Position numbers and translations under genes: made by a program. From NCBI GenBank assembly GCA_949752735.1, contig OX457036.1, positions 90,215,687-90,279,686 of the forward strand: a stretch of DNA of 64,000 nucleotides. Direction: 5' to 3'. The notes under the pieces are model-generated. The model was not told where the DNA came from and made no database searches. It saw only the letters and a list, made by a program, of their open reading frames with translations. This document shows positions 12,191-21,321 of the stretch, piece by piece. Origin of the DNA: Lumbricus terrestris (Eukaryota; Annelida; Clitellata; Crassiclitellata; Lumbricidae). How positions within the stretch are numbered: the first letter of the stretch is position 1; each line of letters starts with the position of its first letter.

Positions 12191-12836
12191 ATCATAGGCC
12201 TAAAAACAATGATGAAGTCCAGACGATGAGGCTAAATGTTACAATATCATTGTTAGCTGCTTGTTTTTATCATTCAGATGCTTACATCTAATTTCCGTGT
12301 CTCAAACAACTTTTGCTTCATGAAAAGTTTCCCTGCTGCAGCGGCCAAGTCGATGTAGACGGGGAAATGGATCCAGGCAAAGGCAGCTAATCCACAGACA
12401 CAGACTAAAGCCGTCACTTGAATGAATCTCGATCTTCCGGAAATCATCTCAGTGGCATCGGATTGTCATTCAACAAATTGCTAATTATGTATTCTTCAGG
12501 CAATCAGCGGCAATCACTGGCTCACTGAAAAACCCAAACAGTTACATTTGATATATTGTCATATCTAATATCATAATTATAATTTATTATCGAACATCAT
12601 AATAATACTATAATGTTATAATTATAATATATTATATTACCGTTGCCGATTTTCACGAGTAGGCCTAGTTTGGGATGAAGGTGCCATTGTAGCCTAATGG
12701 CATGAGCTGTGTTATGGCGCTACGGAAATTGTCGGCTTCGTCAAATAAACAGTCTCGTCAATCTAACTGCTTATATGCCTACTTGCTCACTGAAATGTAT
12801 GCCTATTTTTAAAGTGTAACTGTTCAGGCCATTGAG
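12191..12836. other. Intergenic, no gene seen
   Basis: AT-rich. Around 12640-12780 there is weak, ordered similarity to 1766-2060. No ORF or transposon boundary was recognised. Confidence 0.4.
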
Positions 12837-13206
12837 CATGGGCGGAGACTTAGGGGGGGGGCAGGGGATACGGTCCCCATCGATCAATGGTTGTGGTGGG
12901 TGGGACGGCCCATGCAACTATTCCCCTCCCCAAAGTGTTGTTAGGTGATCAAAATTATTTCATCAATCCGACTTCTATACTAGGCCTAAGTGAGAATTCT
13001 CTTCGTCAACGATAAAACCCATGCAATGGCGAATAGTTTAATCCGCTATGGAAGATGTGGCGAATTAAAAATTGTGTAAAATTGTCTAAAATTGTTTCAG
13101 TGCTTATAACCGACAAGTACCTGAATTTGCTATTGGGGACCACGTTCTGTGTAAATCTCAAATAGTGGGGGGGTCGTGTCCGGATTGCCCTTTGAATCCG
13201 CCCTTG
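12837..13206. mobile_element. Possible short TIR element (CATGGGCGGA ends)
   Basis: Left CATGGGCGGA and right TCCGCCCTTG are near inverse complements and are followed inward by G-rich and C-rich sequence, as in many small DNA transposons. No flanking direct repeat was found (CCATTGAG versus CATCGTTT), so the boundaries and class are uncertain. Confidence 0.35.
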
Positions 13207-13996
13207 CATCGTTTCGTGATGTAATAAAATTATTATACCTATAGCGGTCTACACTCGCGTATACGAGTTACTATACACAGTAAGTCGACTATTTAGGTCT
13301 AAATATTATTGTCTGCCAATAGCGATTGACAGCATGGTTAGCATATTATACAGTTGTCTGTTTTTGGAGTTTATAATTTATAATATAGAATCAGACAAAT
13401 GACAAAAGCAAATCCCAGACTTAACAGAAACTAGAACGTTGTCGAGTACTATAGTCAGTGTTCGAATTCTTCTTAAAATTACATTTAGCAGACATTATAG
13501 CTCCAGCCAGAACATCATTCTTACGGCCGCTATTTCCGATGCGTCTTTAACCGGGAGTAATTATAATATCAGAGGTCACAGCATAAATATTACGCATCGC
13601 TTCAGGGTGATTTTTAAAATTAATTTTATACTGTGGTGGGGTCATTGAAAACGCTTCGAAACGTTGCGTGGGTGGGTGTGGGGAGTTGAACGTTACGTGA
13701 TGCCTTTACCAACAGGTGCGTTAAATTAATTTTAAATTATGTATCTTCGTTTGTCATAAATCGAGATGACAAACCGCAGCCCGTTTATACAATGCAGACA
13801 AAATCAATTAGGGTCTACAAGCAGACATTCAGTGCGAGGGTTTGAAGGAAGGGTTTTAAAGTACCGTACCTAGATGGCTAGGCCTGATATTTTTCACTAG
13901 ATTAATCAGACAGCTGATAGAGAGTAAAGAAAATCCCAGCTATGAAATTATTTTCATATTTTATTGGCAGAGGTCTGGGCCCAAGACCGTCACAAA
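13207..13996. other. Intergenic, no gene seen
   Basis: No domain-bearing ORF, tRNA-like structure or transposon end was found. Confidence 0.45.
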
Positions 13997-14747
13997 TCTA
14001 TATAAATAAAAATGTAAAAAGTTTGTTCCTAATGGAATTTCTCGGAAACTTCACGACCGATTCTTTTGAAATTTTTCGCAAAACGCTCCGTTCGAACACG
14101 ATCGTGTTTGTAAAAGGATTTCCTGGAAAGAAACAAATCTTTTAGACCAAAAAAAACACAACTTTCTCCTCGAGTTGACACGTTTATACATTTTAACTTT
14201 AACGCATACTCCGCCATGTTGACCCGTGTATTTATAACGTACAGGGATGCCACTCTGAATTTTGAAAAAGGTCAGGGATGCCACTCTGAATTTTGAAAAA
14301 TGTCAGATCCGGTCGAAAAAAGGGCTAGAAAAGGCTAGATTGACAATTTTCACACAACGTTCGAGCGGACGGGTTTTTATATGCTTTTCTCGAAAAAACA
14401 CAACATTGCATTCGATTTCAGCGAATTCAATTTATTTGCATTTGAATGCGGCCGTGTGGGAGGAAGGGAGCGGGAGGAAGAGGGAGGGGAGGGAGCGGAC
14501 GGGATGGAGGGAGGGATGGAGGAGTGGAGGGACGGAGGGGAGGGAGGGAGGGGAAGAAACGGGAGAGAGGGGAGGAGGGGAGGGATGGAGGAGGGAAGGG
14601 GAGAGGGAATGGAGGTAGGGAGGGACAGAGGAACGGAGGGAGGGAGGGAGGGTAAGGGAGGGAGGGAGGGAGGCAGAGGAAGGGAAGTAGGGAGGGAGGG
14701 TTGGACGGTCTTTTCAGCCACAGCAACGCGTGGCCAGGTACAGCTAG
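13997..14747 (+). mobile_element. Non-autonomous Helitron-like element
   Basis: The 5' end TCTATATAAATAAAAATG and the 3' end GTACAGCTAG followed by T match the usual pattern of TC at one end, CTAG at the other, and insertion between A and T (A precedes 13997, T follows 14747). The 5' region has the TCTCGGAAACTTCACGACCG word typical of this kind of repeat in other animals. There is no Rep/helicase. Inside, a 37-bp segment containing GGGATGCCACTCTGAATTTT occurs twice in tandem (about 14244 and 14276), and a GA-rich array lies near the 3' end. Confidence 0.6.
14455..14702. repeat. GA/GGGA-rich polypurine array
   Basis: About 250 bases of imperfect GGGA, GGAG and GGAC words, almost pure purine on the plus strand. 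It leaves several spurious ORFs open on both strands (Gly/Arg-rich or Pro/Ser-rich). It sits within the Helitron-like element, and such tracts can form triplex or H-DNA. Confidence 0.9.
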
Positions 14748-15527
14748 TCTATTATAAAAAGTAAAGAATGTACTGAACATAGATTTTGACCAGACTGGAT
14801 TATATTCGAACTGCTTACAACTTATTGAATCTGGTGTCAGTTTCGACTAATAACCGATGACATTATGATAGTAGTGCCAGAGAAGTCGATGAAGGACTAG
14901 AAAATCCGTTGGTTGTCATTGTTCAATACCATGTGGCACCTGCACAAAGGTTGGTCCACAAAATCCACCACTACACTTGATGAACCCAATCAGCTTCTTA
15001 CAAGTGGCTTAGGTGGTCAACTGCCATTCACACAAATCAAGGTAACCAACACTACGAGTCTACGACCACCATCGACTTAGGCAGCACAATTTATAGCACT
15101 GAAGGTGCCATAACAGGTGCCTAACCTGCCTATAGATAACTAACCAACTTGCTAACCCATCTGATGACTTTTGCTAATAGATACATAAATGAATTAGTCA
15201 TTGCATTTGACCTGATTCTTTGACATGGAGGTAATGCTCAAATGCCTAGTGTTTTGATGCGATTGCACAATGCGTGCTAATAACTATTTGAAAGCTCCAC
15301 CAAGTCACATCTTATGTACAATTGTACAATCTACATGTATACAATTCTTAAAATGTTCGCTTAAGCAGCTGAATATCAATTGTCAAATTACAATGAAGCT
15401 GCATAATAATGAGGTCATGTTGTAAGGCGGGATTCAATTTCAGATTCACGTTCCAAATGGCGTCATACTAGAATTGTTAATGCAGTGAGTCAGATCTTAC
15501 AGGGTACATAATATTATAGTCAAAGGT
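14748..15527. other. Intergenic, possible 3' flank of the minus-strand gene
   Basis: No ORF of note. The stretch next to 15527 is downstream of the minus-strand gene and may hold its 3' UTR; I could not pick out a clear polyadenylation signal. Confidence 0.4.
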
Positions 15528-16946
15528 CTATAAGATTCTGTGCTTTGCCCTGCGAGTTTTCATTTTCTTGCCTTCTAACGGTAGAATTCCGCTGTTAGCT
15601 TTGGTATTTGACTGGTCGCCTTCAGTCGAAAGATACATCAGGTGACTTGCTGATTTGACGACTGGGTTCATGGAATTTACGAGCATCTCCAAACCATGCA
15701 GTGATGGCTTGGATGATGTGCGTTGCTGAGCAAGGCATGAGCCGGTTGCAAGCGCAACCACGTGATGCGGAACTCGTGGCTTGTACGTTTGTGGATTCCT
15801 CCTCATTGGAAACTGTGGCATGGCAGTGGATGCAGTATCATTAGCAGAGGCAACTTGCGACCCAAGAAAATCACCAGCCCTTGCGTTCAACCGCGCGTCT
15901 GAATTTCTTCTCGCGTTTCTTGCCCGTTGTGTTGGTTTTGAGTCAGCATTGCTCAAATCAGACGGTTGATCCAAGTTAGTTGCTGAACCTAGAGTGGGTA
16001 GAGCACCGGTATGCGCAAGGGTTTGATGCATATACTTGATTTTCTGCATTATCTCAAGATCAGCCTGCGATTTGATTCGATCGATTTCACCAGCTGTTCT
16101 TTGTGGCCGGGTGTCGCCCTCGCCATGCAAAGACCAAGCGTCGTCTGGAACATCGCAATGTGTATCATATTCAAAATAGTCTTGTTTTGGCTTCGAGAGA
16201 CCTGAAGTCGAAAGAACAGAATGGAATGAAGATGGTCGACTTGGTACAACATTAGACGACTTCGTCTGAACACTTGGAAGACTCTTCTTCGTTCGTATAT
16301 GTGTGCCAAAAGCGCTTGCAGACAGGGACTTTTGGACATCAGACTTTTTAGGTTTAATGTCTGTCTTAGGTTGTCTCGAGCTCTCACTATGATTTGCGGC
16401 ATCCTCAACTGAATCTAGTTTTTCAGCTGGCACCAGCTGCGACAAATATCGTTGGAATTCTAGAAGCAGCTGTAAATTCTGTTCTTCCTCCAGTTCCTGC
16501 CTCGCCTTATTGACGGTGTTCTTGTTCGTATGCCTTTTACCTTGCATCTGCACAGATTTCTTATGCTGAGTGTAGCAACCGTTTGCTGGCTGGTATGCAA
16601 ATGTCTTTTTGTTGATACAAGCATCCCGAGGTAGACTGTAATCCAGATGCTTATCTACATGTACATTAGTATCATTGTGCTTAGAGTGTTTCTGTTGGTC
16701 AGAGATGTGGAACAAGCTGTCACTGCCCGATGCTTGATGCATGTGCGATGCCTTGCCGGAATTATTTTGCGAACAGTGGACCGGTACACTGCAGCAGTTC
16801 ATACCAGAGAGTTTTGAACATGATTCGGGTGTAGGTTCACTGCTGGATTCGTCAAGTTTTAACAGTAACATCGTAAAGTAACGATCTTTGTCACGATTTA
16901 CATGAATCTCTGGAATGTCATCCGTTGGCTCCTTAGTCATTTTCAT
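15528..16946 (-). CDS. Unrecognised 472-aa protein, single long exon
   Basis: A 472-codon ORF with no repeats and no overlapping transposon, far longer than expected by chance in this AT-rich DNA. I do not recognise the family. The protein is Ser-, Lys- and Gln-rich and looks largely disordered. A short acidic-hydrophobic, coiled-coil-like stretch lies around residues 145-170 (EELEEEQNLQLLLEFQRYLS region). The C-terminus is basic and ends KTRRAKHRIL. No signal peptide or membrane segment is seen. The start is the first ATG, followed by a second two codons later. The frame stays open 10 codons upstream until a stop, and an AG at that point (CTAAG) could be a splice acceptor, so an upstream coding exon is possible. 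Minus-strand neighbours are transposons. It is probably a real gene or the large last exon of one. Confidence 0.6.
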   Translation of the reverse strand: MKMTKEPTDDIPEIHVNRDKDRYFTMLLLKLDESSSEPTPESCSKLSGMNCCSVPVHCSQNNSGKASHMHQASGSDSLFHISDQQKHSKHNDTNVHVDKHLDYSLPRDACINKKTFAYQPANGCYTQHKKSVQMQGKRHTNKNTVNKARQELEEEQNLQLLLEFQRYLSQLVPAEKLDSVEDAANHSESSRQPKTDIKPKKSDVQKSLSASAFGTHIRTKKSLPSVQTKSSNVVPSRPSSFHSVLSTSGLSKPKQDYFEYDTHCDVPDDAWSLHGEGDTRPQRTAGEIDRIKSQADLEIMQKIKYMHQTLAHTGALPTLGSATNLDQPSDLSNADSKPTQRARNARRNSDARLNARAGDFLGSQVASANDTASTAMPQFPMRRNPQTYKPRVPHHVVALATGSCLAQQRTSSKPSLHGLEMLVNSMNPVVKSASHLMYLSTEGDQSNTKANSGILPLEGKKMKTRRAKHRIL

Positions 16947-17099
16947 TGCTTTGGTGGCTCTACGAAGATCTGCTCGAGCTTAGATCTGATGGAAATTCCT
17001 AAAATAAGTAAGAACATGAATTCCATGTAGTTAAATTAGCCTGTTACTTATATGGAAGAGAGCCAAGAGACCGAACATATTCTGGATGATATACTAGAG

Positions 17100-17890
17100 C
17101 AGTGTTTCCCAAATTTTTTGGGCCACGGAAGCCTTTGCGCCCTAATATTTTCTTACGGAACCCCAATTTCAACTAAACGCATTGAAGCCTGAGAAGCATT
17201 CAAATGTAGGCAGCACCTACCTATATAACACAATATTGTAGAAACTTTATTTTTCTTATACAAAAATTAAATTGCACTGTTGTAAAACCATGACTCATGG
17301 ATTACAATAATGGGAGTATATGAAGTTAAAATGGAAACAGCACTTTTATATCTTCTCGTGCAGTATTTTTGTCTATGATTGGCTTGATGCTTGAAATCTG
17401 GATAGGCCTACCTATTATCAGCTGTCATTTAAAATTTTTTTTTCAAATTTTTACACCAACGAATTAAAAATAGTCGGTTTTTACTACTGCTGTAAGATTA
17501 TTTGACCTAGTGGTAGGCTACTTTTTAAACTGTTGCGTTTAATCATGCAGTGCTCCAATTAGTTTCATCACAATAACTATATAACAAAGATGGCTGCGTT
17601 GCATTTTCAGATTTGCAGCTCTCACTTTCATATAATAGATCTCAGCAGTGATGTATATCAAATTAATAGTAACTGGATTGCTAATGGACAATGAAAATCA
17701 GATAATCGCTCAATGGGTGAAGACAAAACACAAAATACGACAGACAGATCTTTCAAACTTCCAGTGCATTTCCAAAGGCCATTTGAAATGCAGTATTCCA
17801 GTAAAATTTCTCACTAAAATAACTTTTATTTACAACTTTTCGCAGAACCTCTGTGCTCAGGTTTTGCGGAACCCACTTTGGGAAATGTTG
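17100..17890. mobile_element. hAT-like element, 791 bp, near-perfect TSD
   Basis: Left end CAGTGTTTCCCAAATTTTTT; right end on the other strand CAACATTTCCCAAAGTGGG. Both are followed by a CGGAACCCC-type word. Flanks TACTAGAG (17092-17099) and AACTAGAG (17891-17898) match at 7 of 8 positions. No transposase; the ORF at 17648-17896 crosses the right end and is not supported. Confidence 0.75.
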
Positions 17891-18245
17891 AACTAGAGCA
17901 TAAAGAAATATTCTTGAAAGGTAAGAACCCTAGGAGGCACATTTACATGAAATCAGTTAACCTCAGCAATGTACTGATGACAAGCGGATGCACATGTAGG
18001 TACGAATATGCTATGTGTTGCTGCGGCTTTGTTACCTTCTTTGAATATTTGGATTTCGACCTTAATTATTTTTTAATGCTTTACGCAACTGACCATAATT
18101 TCACTCAAATGATGCTTTACGCACTACGATAATGGCTTCACACCTGTAAGTCATTATAAGAGATTACATTATCTAGAGTACTTACTTAAAAATATCGGTT
18201 CTACAGCTGACCAACAGACTGCAATGTCTGCATGGTCGAAAGCTG

Positions 18246-18416
18246 GGCGAAACTATAGTATCCGGGACCTATGTTGCTCAATATCTTAGTATAGTATATA
18301 GTGTCTAATGACGACACTAACCCTAACACTAACCCTAACCGACCCTCACGACGCATAACCTGATCCTAACCGACCCTCACGACGCATACATCGGTCCCGG
18401 ATACTATAGTTTCGCC
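18246..18416. mobile_element. 171-bp MITE with 24-bp terminal repeats
   Basis: The outer 24 bases at each end are exact inverted repeats beginning GGCGAAACTATAGTATCCGG. Flanks GAAAGCTG and GAAAGCTT match at 7 of 8 positions. Inside are CTAACC-type words (18318-18342) and an 18-bp word, CGACCCTCACGACGCATA, present twice. The near-identical terminal repeats suggest recent activity. Confidence 0.8.
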
Positions 18417-19160
18417 GAAAGCTTGATGTCGCAGTTCTGAATATTTATTCATTCTAATGATGTGAGTGTAACTGAGCAATGTAGCTATGCACCCGAGTGC
18501 ATCACGGACTCCTCTCTCACAACTCTGATACGCCCGTGAATAAGCTGGTGCCCTACGCATCTGCTAGTTGTAAATAAGAAATGTTTTAAATTAATAGAAT
18601 ACAATAGTACACGATGACTTAAACTTGTGCTGGTTGTGCTTACCAATAAAACGTGACTGATAGAAGAGACTTAAAGAGTACTAGAATGCATGTTGCCTTC
18701 ATACCAGTCGCAATGGAGTCAATAGTTTTTTTAGTCTCTCAAGCATTTTGCGTTATGACATATTACTGCACGTTAGATCGTTATTTTTATCTACATCGTT
18801 ATTTGACTTATGTGGTTTTATTCACTGATGTGTATTAATATATTTATTTACAAACACAAGACGCCATACTGCAGCCATAGTATCAGAATGTGAAAAATAG
18901 GAGTCCACTGAATCAAGTATTAGGCCTACTTACTTACGTAAAAGTAATAATTTGGCCAATATTCGATTATTTACAATAGACAAGTCACAAGTGAATGCAT
19001 ATAAATCGTACGGTCACTGCTTGGAAAATACATACACATTTTAAGGGTAATAAAATCAATTTAAAAATCTGAATTAAAGCTAATTTTAACAGACTAATTC
19101 TATTTTGGCAAGTTCGATGTTCAAGCACTCTGCCTAATTACAAAACCCGATATAACAACA
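18417..19160. other. Intergenic, no gene seen
   Basis: Short ORFs at 18366-18560 (minus) and 18653-18838 (plus) show no domain. Nothing else was recognised. Confidence 0.4.
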
Positions 19161-19168
19161 TCCATTAC

Positions 19169-20614
19169 CAGTGATGCCACAGCTGGGTTTTTTCCACTAG
19201 ATCTGGGTTTTTTGGCCTTCGTCTGGGTTTCTGGGTTTTTTTGGGCAAAATCTGGGTTTATTTTGGTGAGTTAATATTTTGCATTTACAACACATGAATA
19301 TTCTGTGAAATTCAATGTAAAATGGTTGTGATACATACTTTTTTCATTAATTTTAATTTTAAACTCCACAATCAAGTCTCACATTGACAATTCACAAATA
19401 ATTCATAACCTGAAGAATAGATATGCATGTAAATAAGCCATTTTGACATCTCAAAATAGGTCAGGTCACTCCTCTCTCCTTGTTAAGTCGTTTTGACATC
19501 TATAACATGCATATAATTATATAGGCCTATACACTGTAGGTCAGGCAAAACCTCTATAGTAGTATAAAAAGCCTAGTTGAAGAGTATTAATGTTCTATAA
19601 GCTGTGGTTAAAGTGGTTTCGGTGAGCAGTGGGAACGCTGGATGAGAGCAGTACATGGGAACGCTGATGAAGAATTTAATTGAAATGCATGTGTTTTAGA
19701 GTTCCATCATGATGAGCAGTGGGAACGCAAGCCAACATTTTTGAGAGCAGTGGGAACGCCGTTCCCACGCGTTCCCACCCACTTTAAACCCTGTCTATAA
19801 GTGGTCAAAACGTTGGATTGTTGATGTATTAAGAAAATTTGGCTGGAAACCTCTGACAACTGTAAGATCTCGTAAACTTAAGCTGCGTGTATTATGAGTT
19901 TACAATTCTGGTAGACTCGACCCGCTGCGCATGCGCACAAGAATATATCTATTAAGCTTATTGTCAGTATGGATGCCTCGAGTCTCTGACAACTTTAACA
20001 ATTGATATTTTAAAGTTGTAATTACATTTTATTCGACTCTTTTGACGAACATTTTGTTAGCCCTCTTACAAACAAGCGAAAAACCTTACGAACAAGCGAA
20101 AAATCTACTTAATTTGAACAATTTGAACCGGGGGGGCCCGGTAGACTAGTGGTTAACATGCTGGCCAAGAGTGCGAGAGGTAGTGAGTTCGAGCCCCCGT
20201 TGGGCGGATTTGCTTTGTAGGCTACTATTAGCGCCGTGTAATTACAAAGCTGTCTGTTCAGTTGGTAGTTAAGTTTAATTAAGATTACTGCCCGGTAGAG
20301 TAGTGGTTAACATGCTGGCCAAGAGTGCGAGAGGTAGTGAGTTCGAGCCCCCGTTGGGCGGATTTGCTTTGTTGGCTGCTATTAGCGCCGTGTAATTACA
20401 AAGCTGTCTGTTCAGTTGGTAGTTAAGTTTAATTAAGATTACTGCATAACTTGTAAATGTAAAGCGCAGTGCGTCTTGCAGGCGTTTAATTAAAGAAAAG
20501 ATATTATTATTATTAAAGGGGGTCTGAAATAGCTTATATAAATAGTCTGGGTTTTTCTGGGTTTTTTTCGGAAGAAAATCTGGGTTTATTTCTGAAACCT
20601 CAGTGGCAACACTG
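19169..20614. mobile_element. hAT-like element with nested SINE, TSD TCCATTAC
   Basis: The left end CAGTGATGCCAC and the right end, CAGTGTTGCCAC on the other strand, are flanked by a perfect 8-bp repeat, TCCATTAC, at 19161-19168 and 20615-20622. Subterminal copies of CTGGGTTT occur at least four times on the left (19183-19261) and three times on the right (20547-20588), in the same orientation on the plus strand. The core has repeated GAGCAGTGGGAACGC words (19624-19783) and a nested SINE dimer (20137-20516). No transposase was seen. Confidence 0.85.
20137..20516 (+). mobile_element. tRNA-derived SINE, head-to-tail dimer
   Basis: Two near-identical 154-bp units (20137-20290 and 20291-20444) each start CCCGGTAGA and carry TAGTGGTTAACATG (A-box-like) and GAGTTCGAGCC (B-box-like), the internal RNA polymerase III promoter. 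The second unit continues into a 3' tail ending in ATT repeats near 20510. The dimer lies inside the 19169-20614 transposon and so inserted after it. A true tRNA gene is excluded because no full cloverleaf forms. Confidence 0.8.
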
Positions 20615-21321
20615 TCCATTACCTGAAATAGTTGGATATAATATCCGTAATCTTTCGCAGTGTTCGCGAATCGCGAAAACTTCTGCGATTAAGAATTTTA
20701 AATCGTAAAATTGCTTTATTCCAGTTTTCACTCAAAGCAATCAGTGTATAAACTGCAGGATTACGTAAGCATCGGTAGCACCATATCGTTTCTAATTCTT
20801 CTAACTGACAAACTGCGTGCAACTTCTAATATCGCCCGGACTCAATTTGCAGATGACCAGTTAAAAACAATATTAAACCTGTTTATGTTCTCCAACCCAA
20901 TTGCTTTTTGCAGAGTTTCCAGGCACCGGCTTGCACTTCCCGTTTTACGTATGATGCAGTTTGACCATGATGCGGGCTTAGGGACAGAATAACAGCTTTT
21001 GCGTTTGATACGGTAGCTGCAGAATGTAAGGAAGGCTAGTCGACCCTTGTGCTCAGAAATTGATAAGAGTAAAGAGTGAATGCACACCGGTTTTCTCTCG
21101 GCATGCCCAGAACATTAGAATCGGCCCACAGACGTTTTGAAATTAACCATCAATGGATTCAGTTTTAAAATTGAAATGCACTATTTTTGTGTATGGAAGC
21201 TTGTATGCCCGTTAGCTATTTTTATATTTTGAAGATATTAATTGAATTTTTATGTTTATTTGAAGGTTAGTCAGGCATTCTGGTGTAAGATGGCTTATTC
21301 TATATAAAATTGTAGATTCGT
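20615..21321. promoter_or_regulatory. Upstream region of the CDK10 gene
   Basis: This holds the likely promoter and 5' UTR of the plus-strand kinase gene. No clear TATA element was assigned. A self-complementary CGCGAATCGCG word lies near 20667. The ORFs at 20711-20992 and on the minus strand are short and unsupported. A TTGTAG at 21310-21315 could be a 3' splice site just before the start codon, so an upstream untranslated exon is possible. Confidence 0.35.

Noticed and set aside
14262..14780. Several 70-130-codon ORFs rich in Gly/Arg or Pro/Ser
   Set aside because: They overlap each other on both strands over a GA-rich array within a transposon-like element.
18318..18375. Telomere or interstitial telomeric repeat (CTAACC words)
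   Set aside because: Only a few imperfect copies, lying inside a MITE with clear inverted ends.
20150..20200. A functional tRNA gene
   Set aside because: A- and B-box words are present, but there is no complete cloverleaf, and the unit continues into a SINE body.
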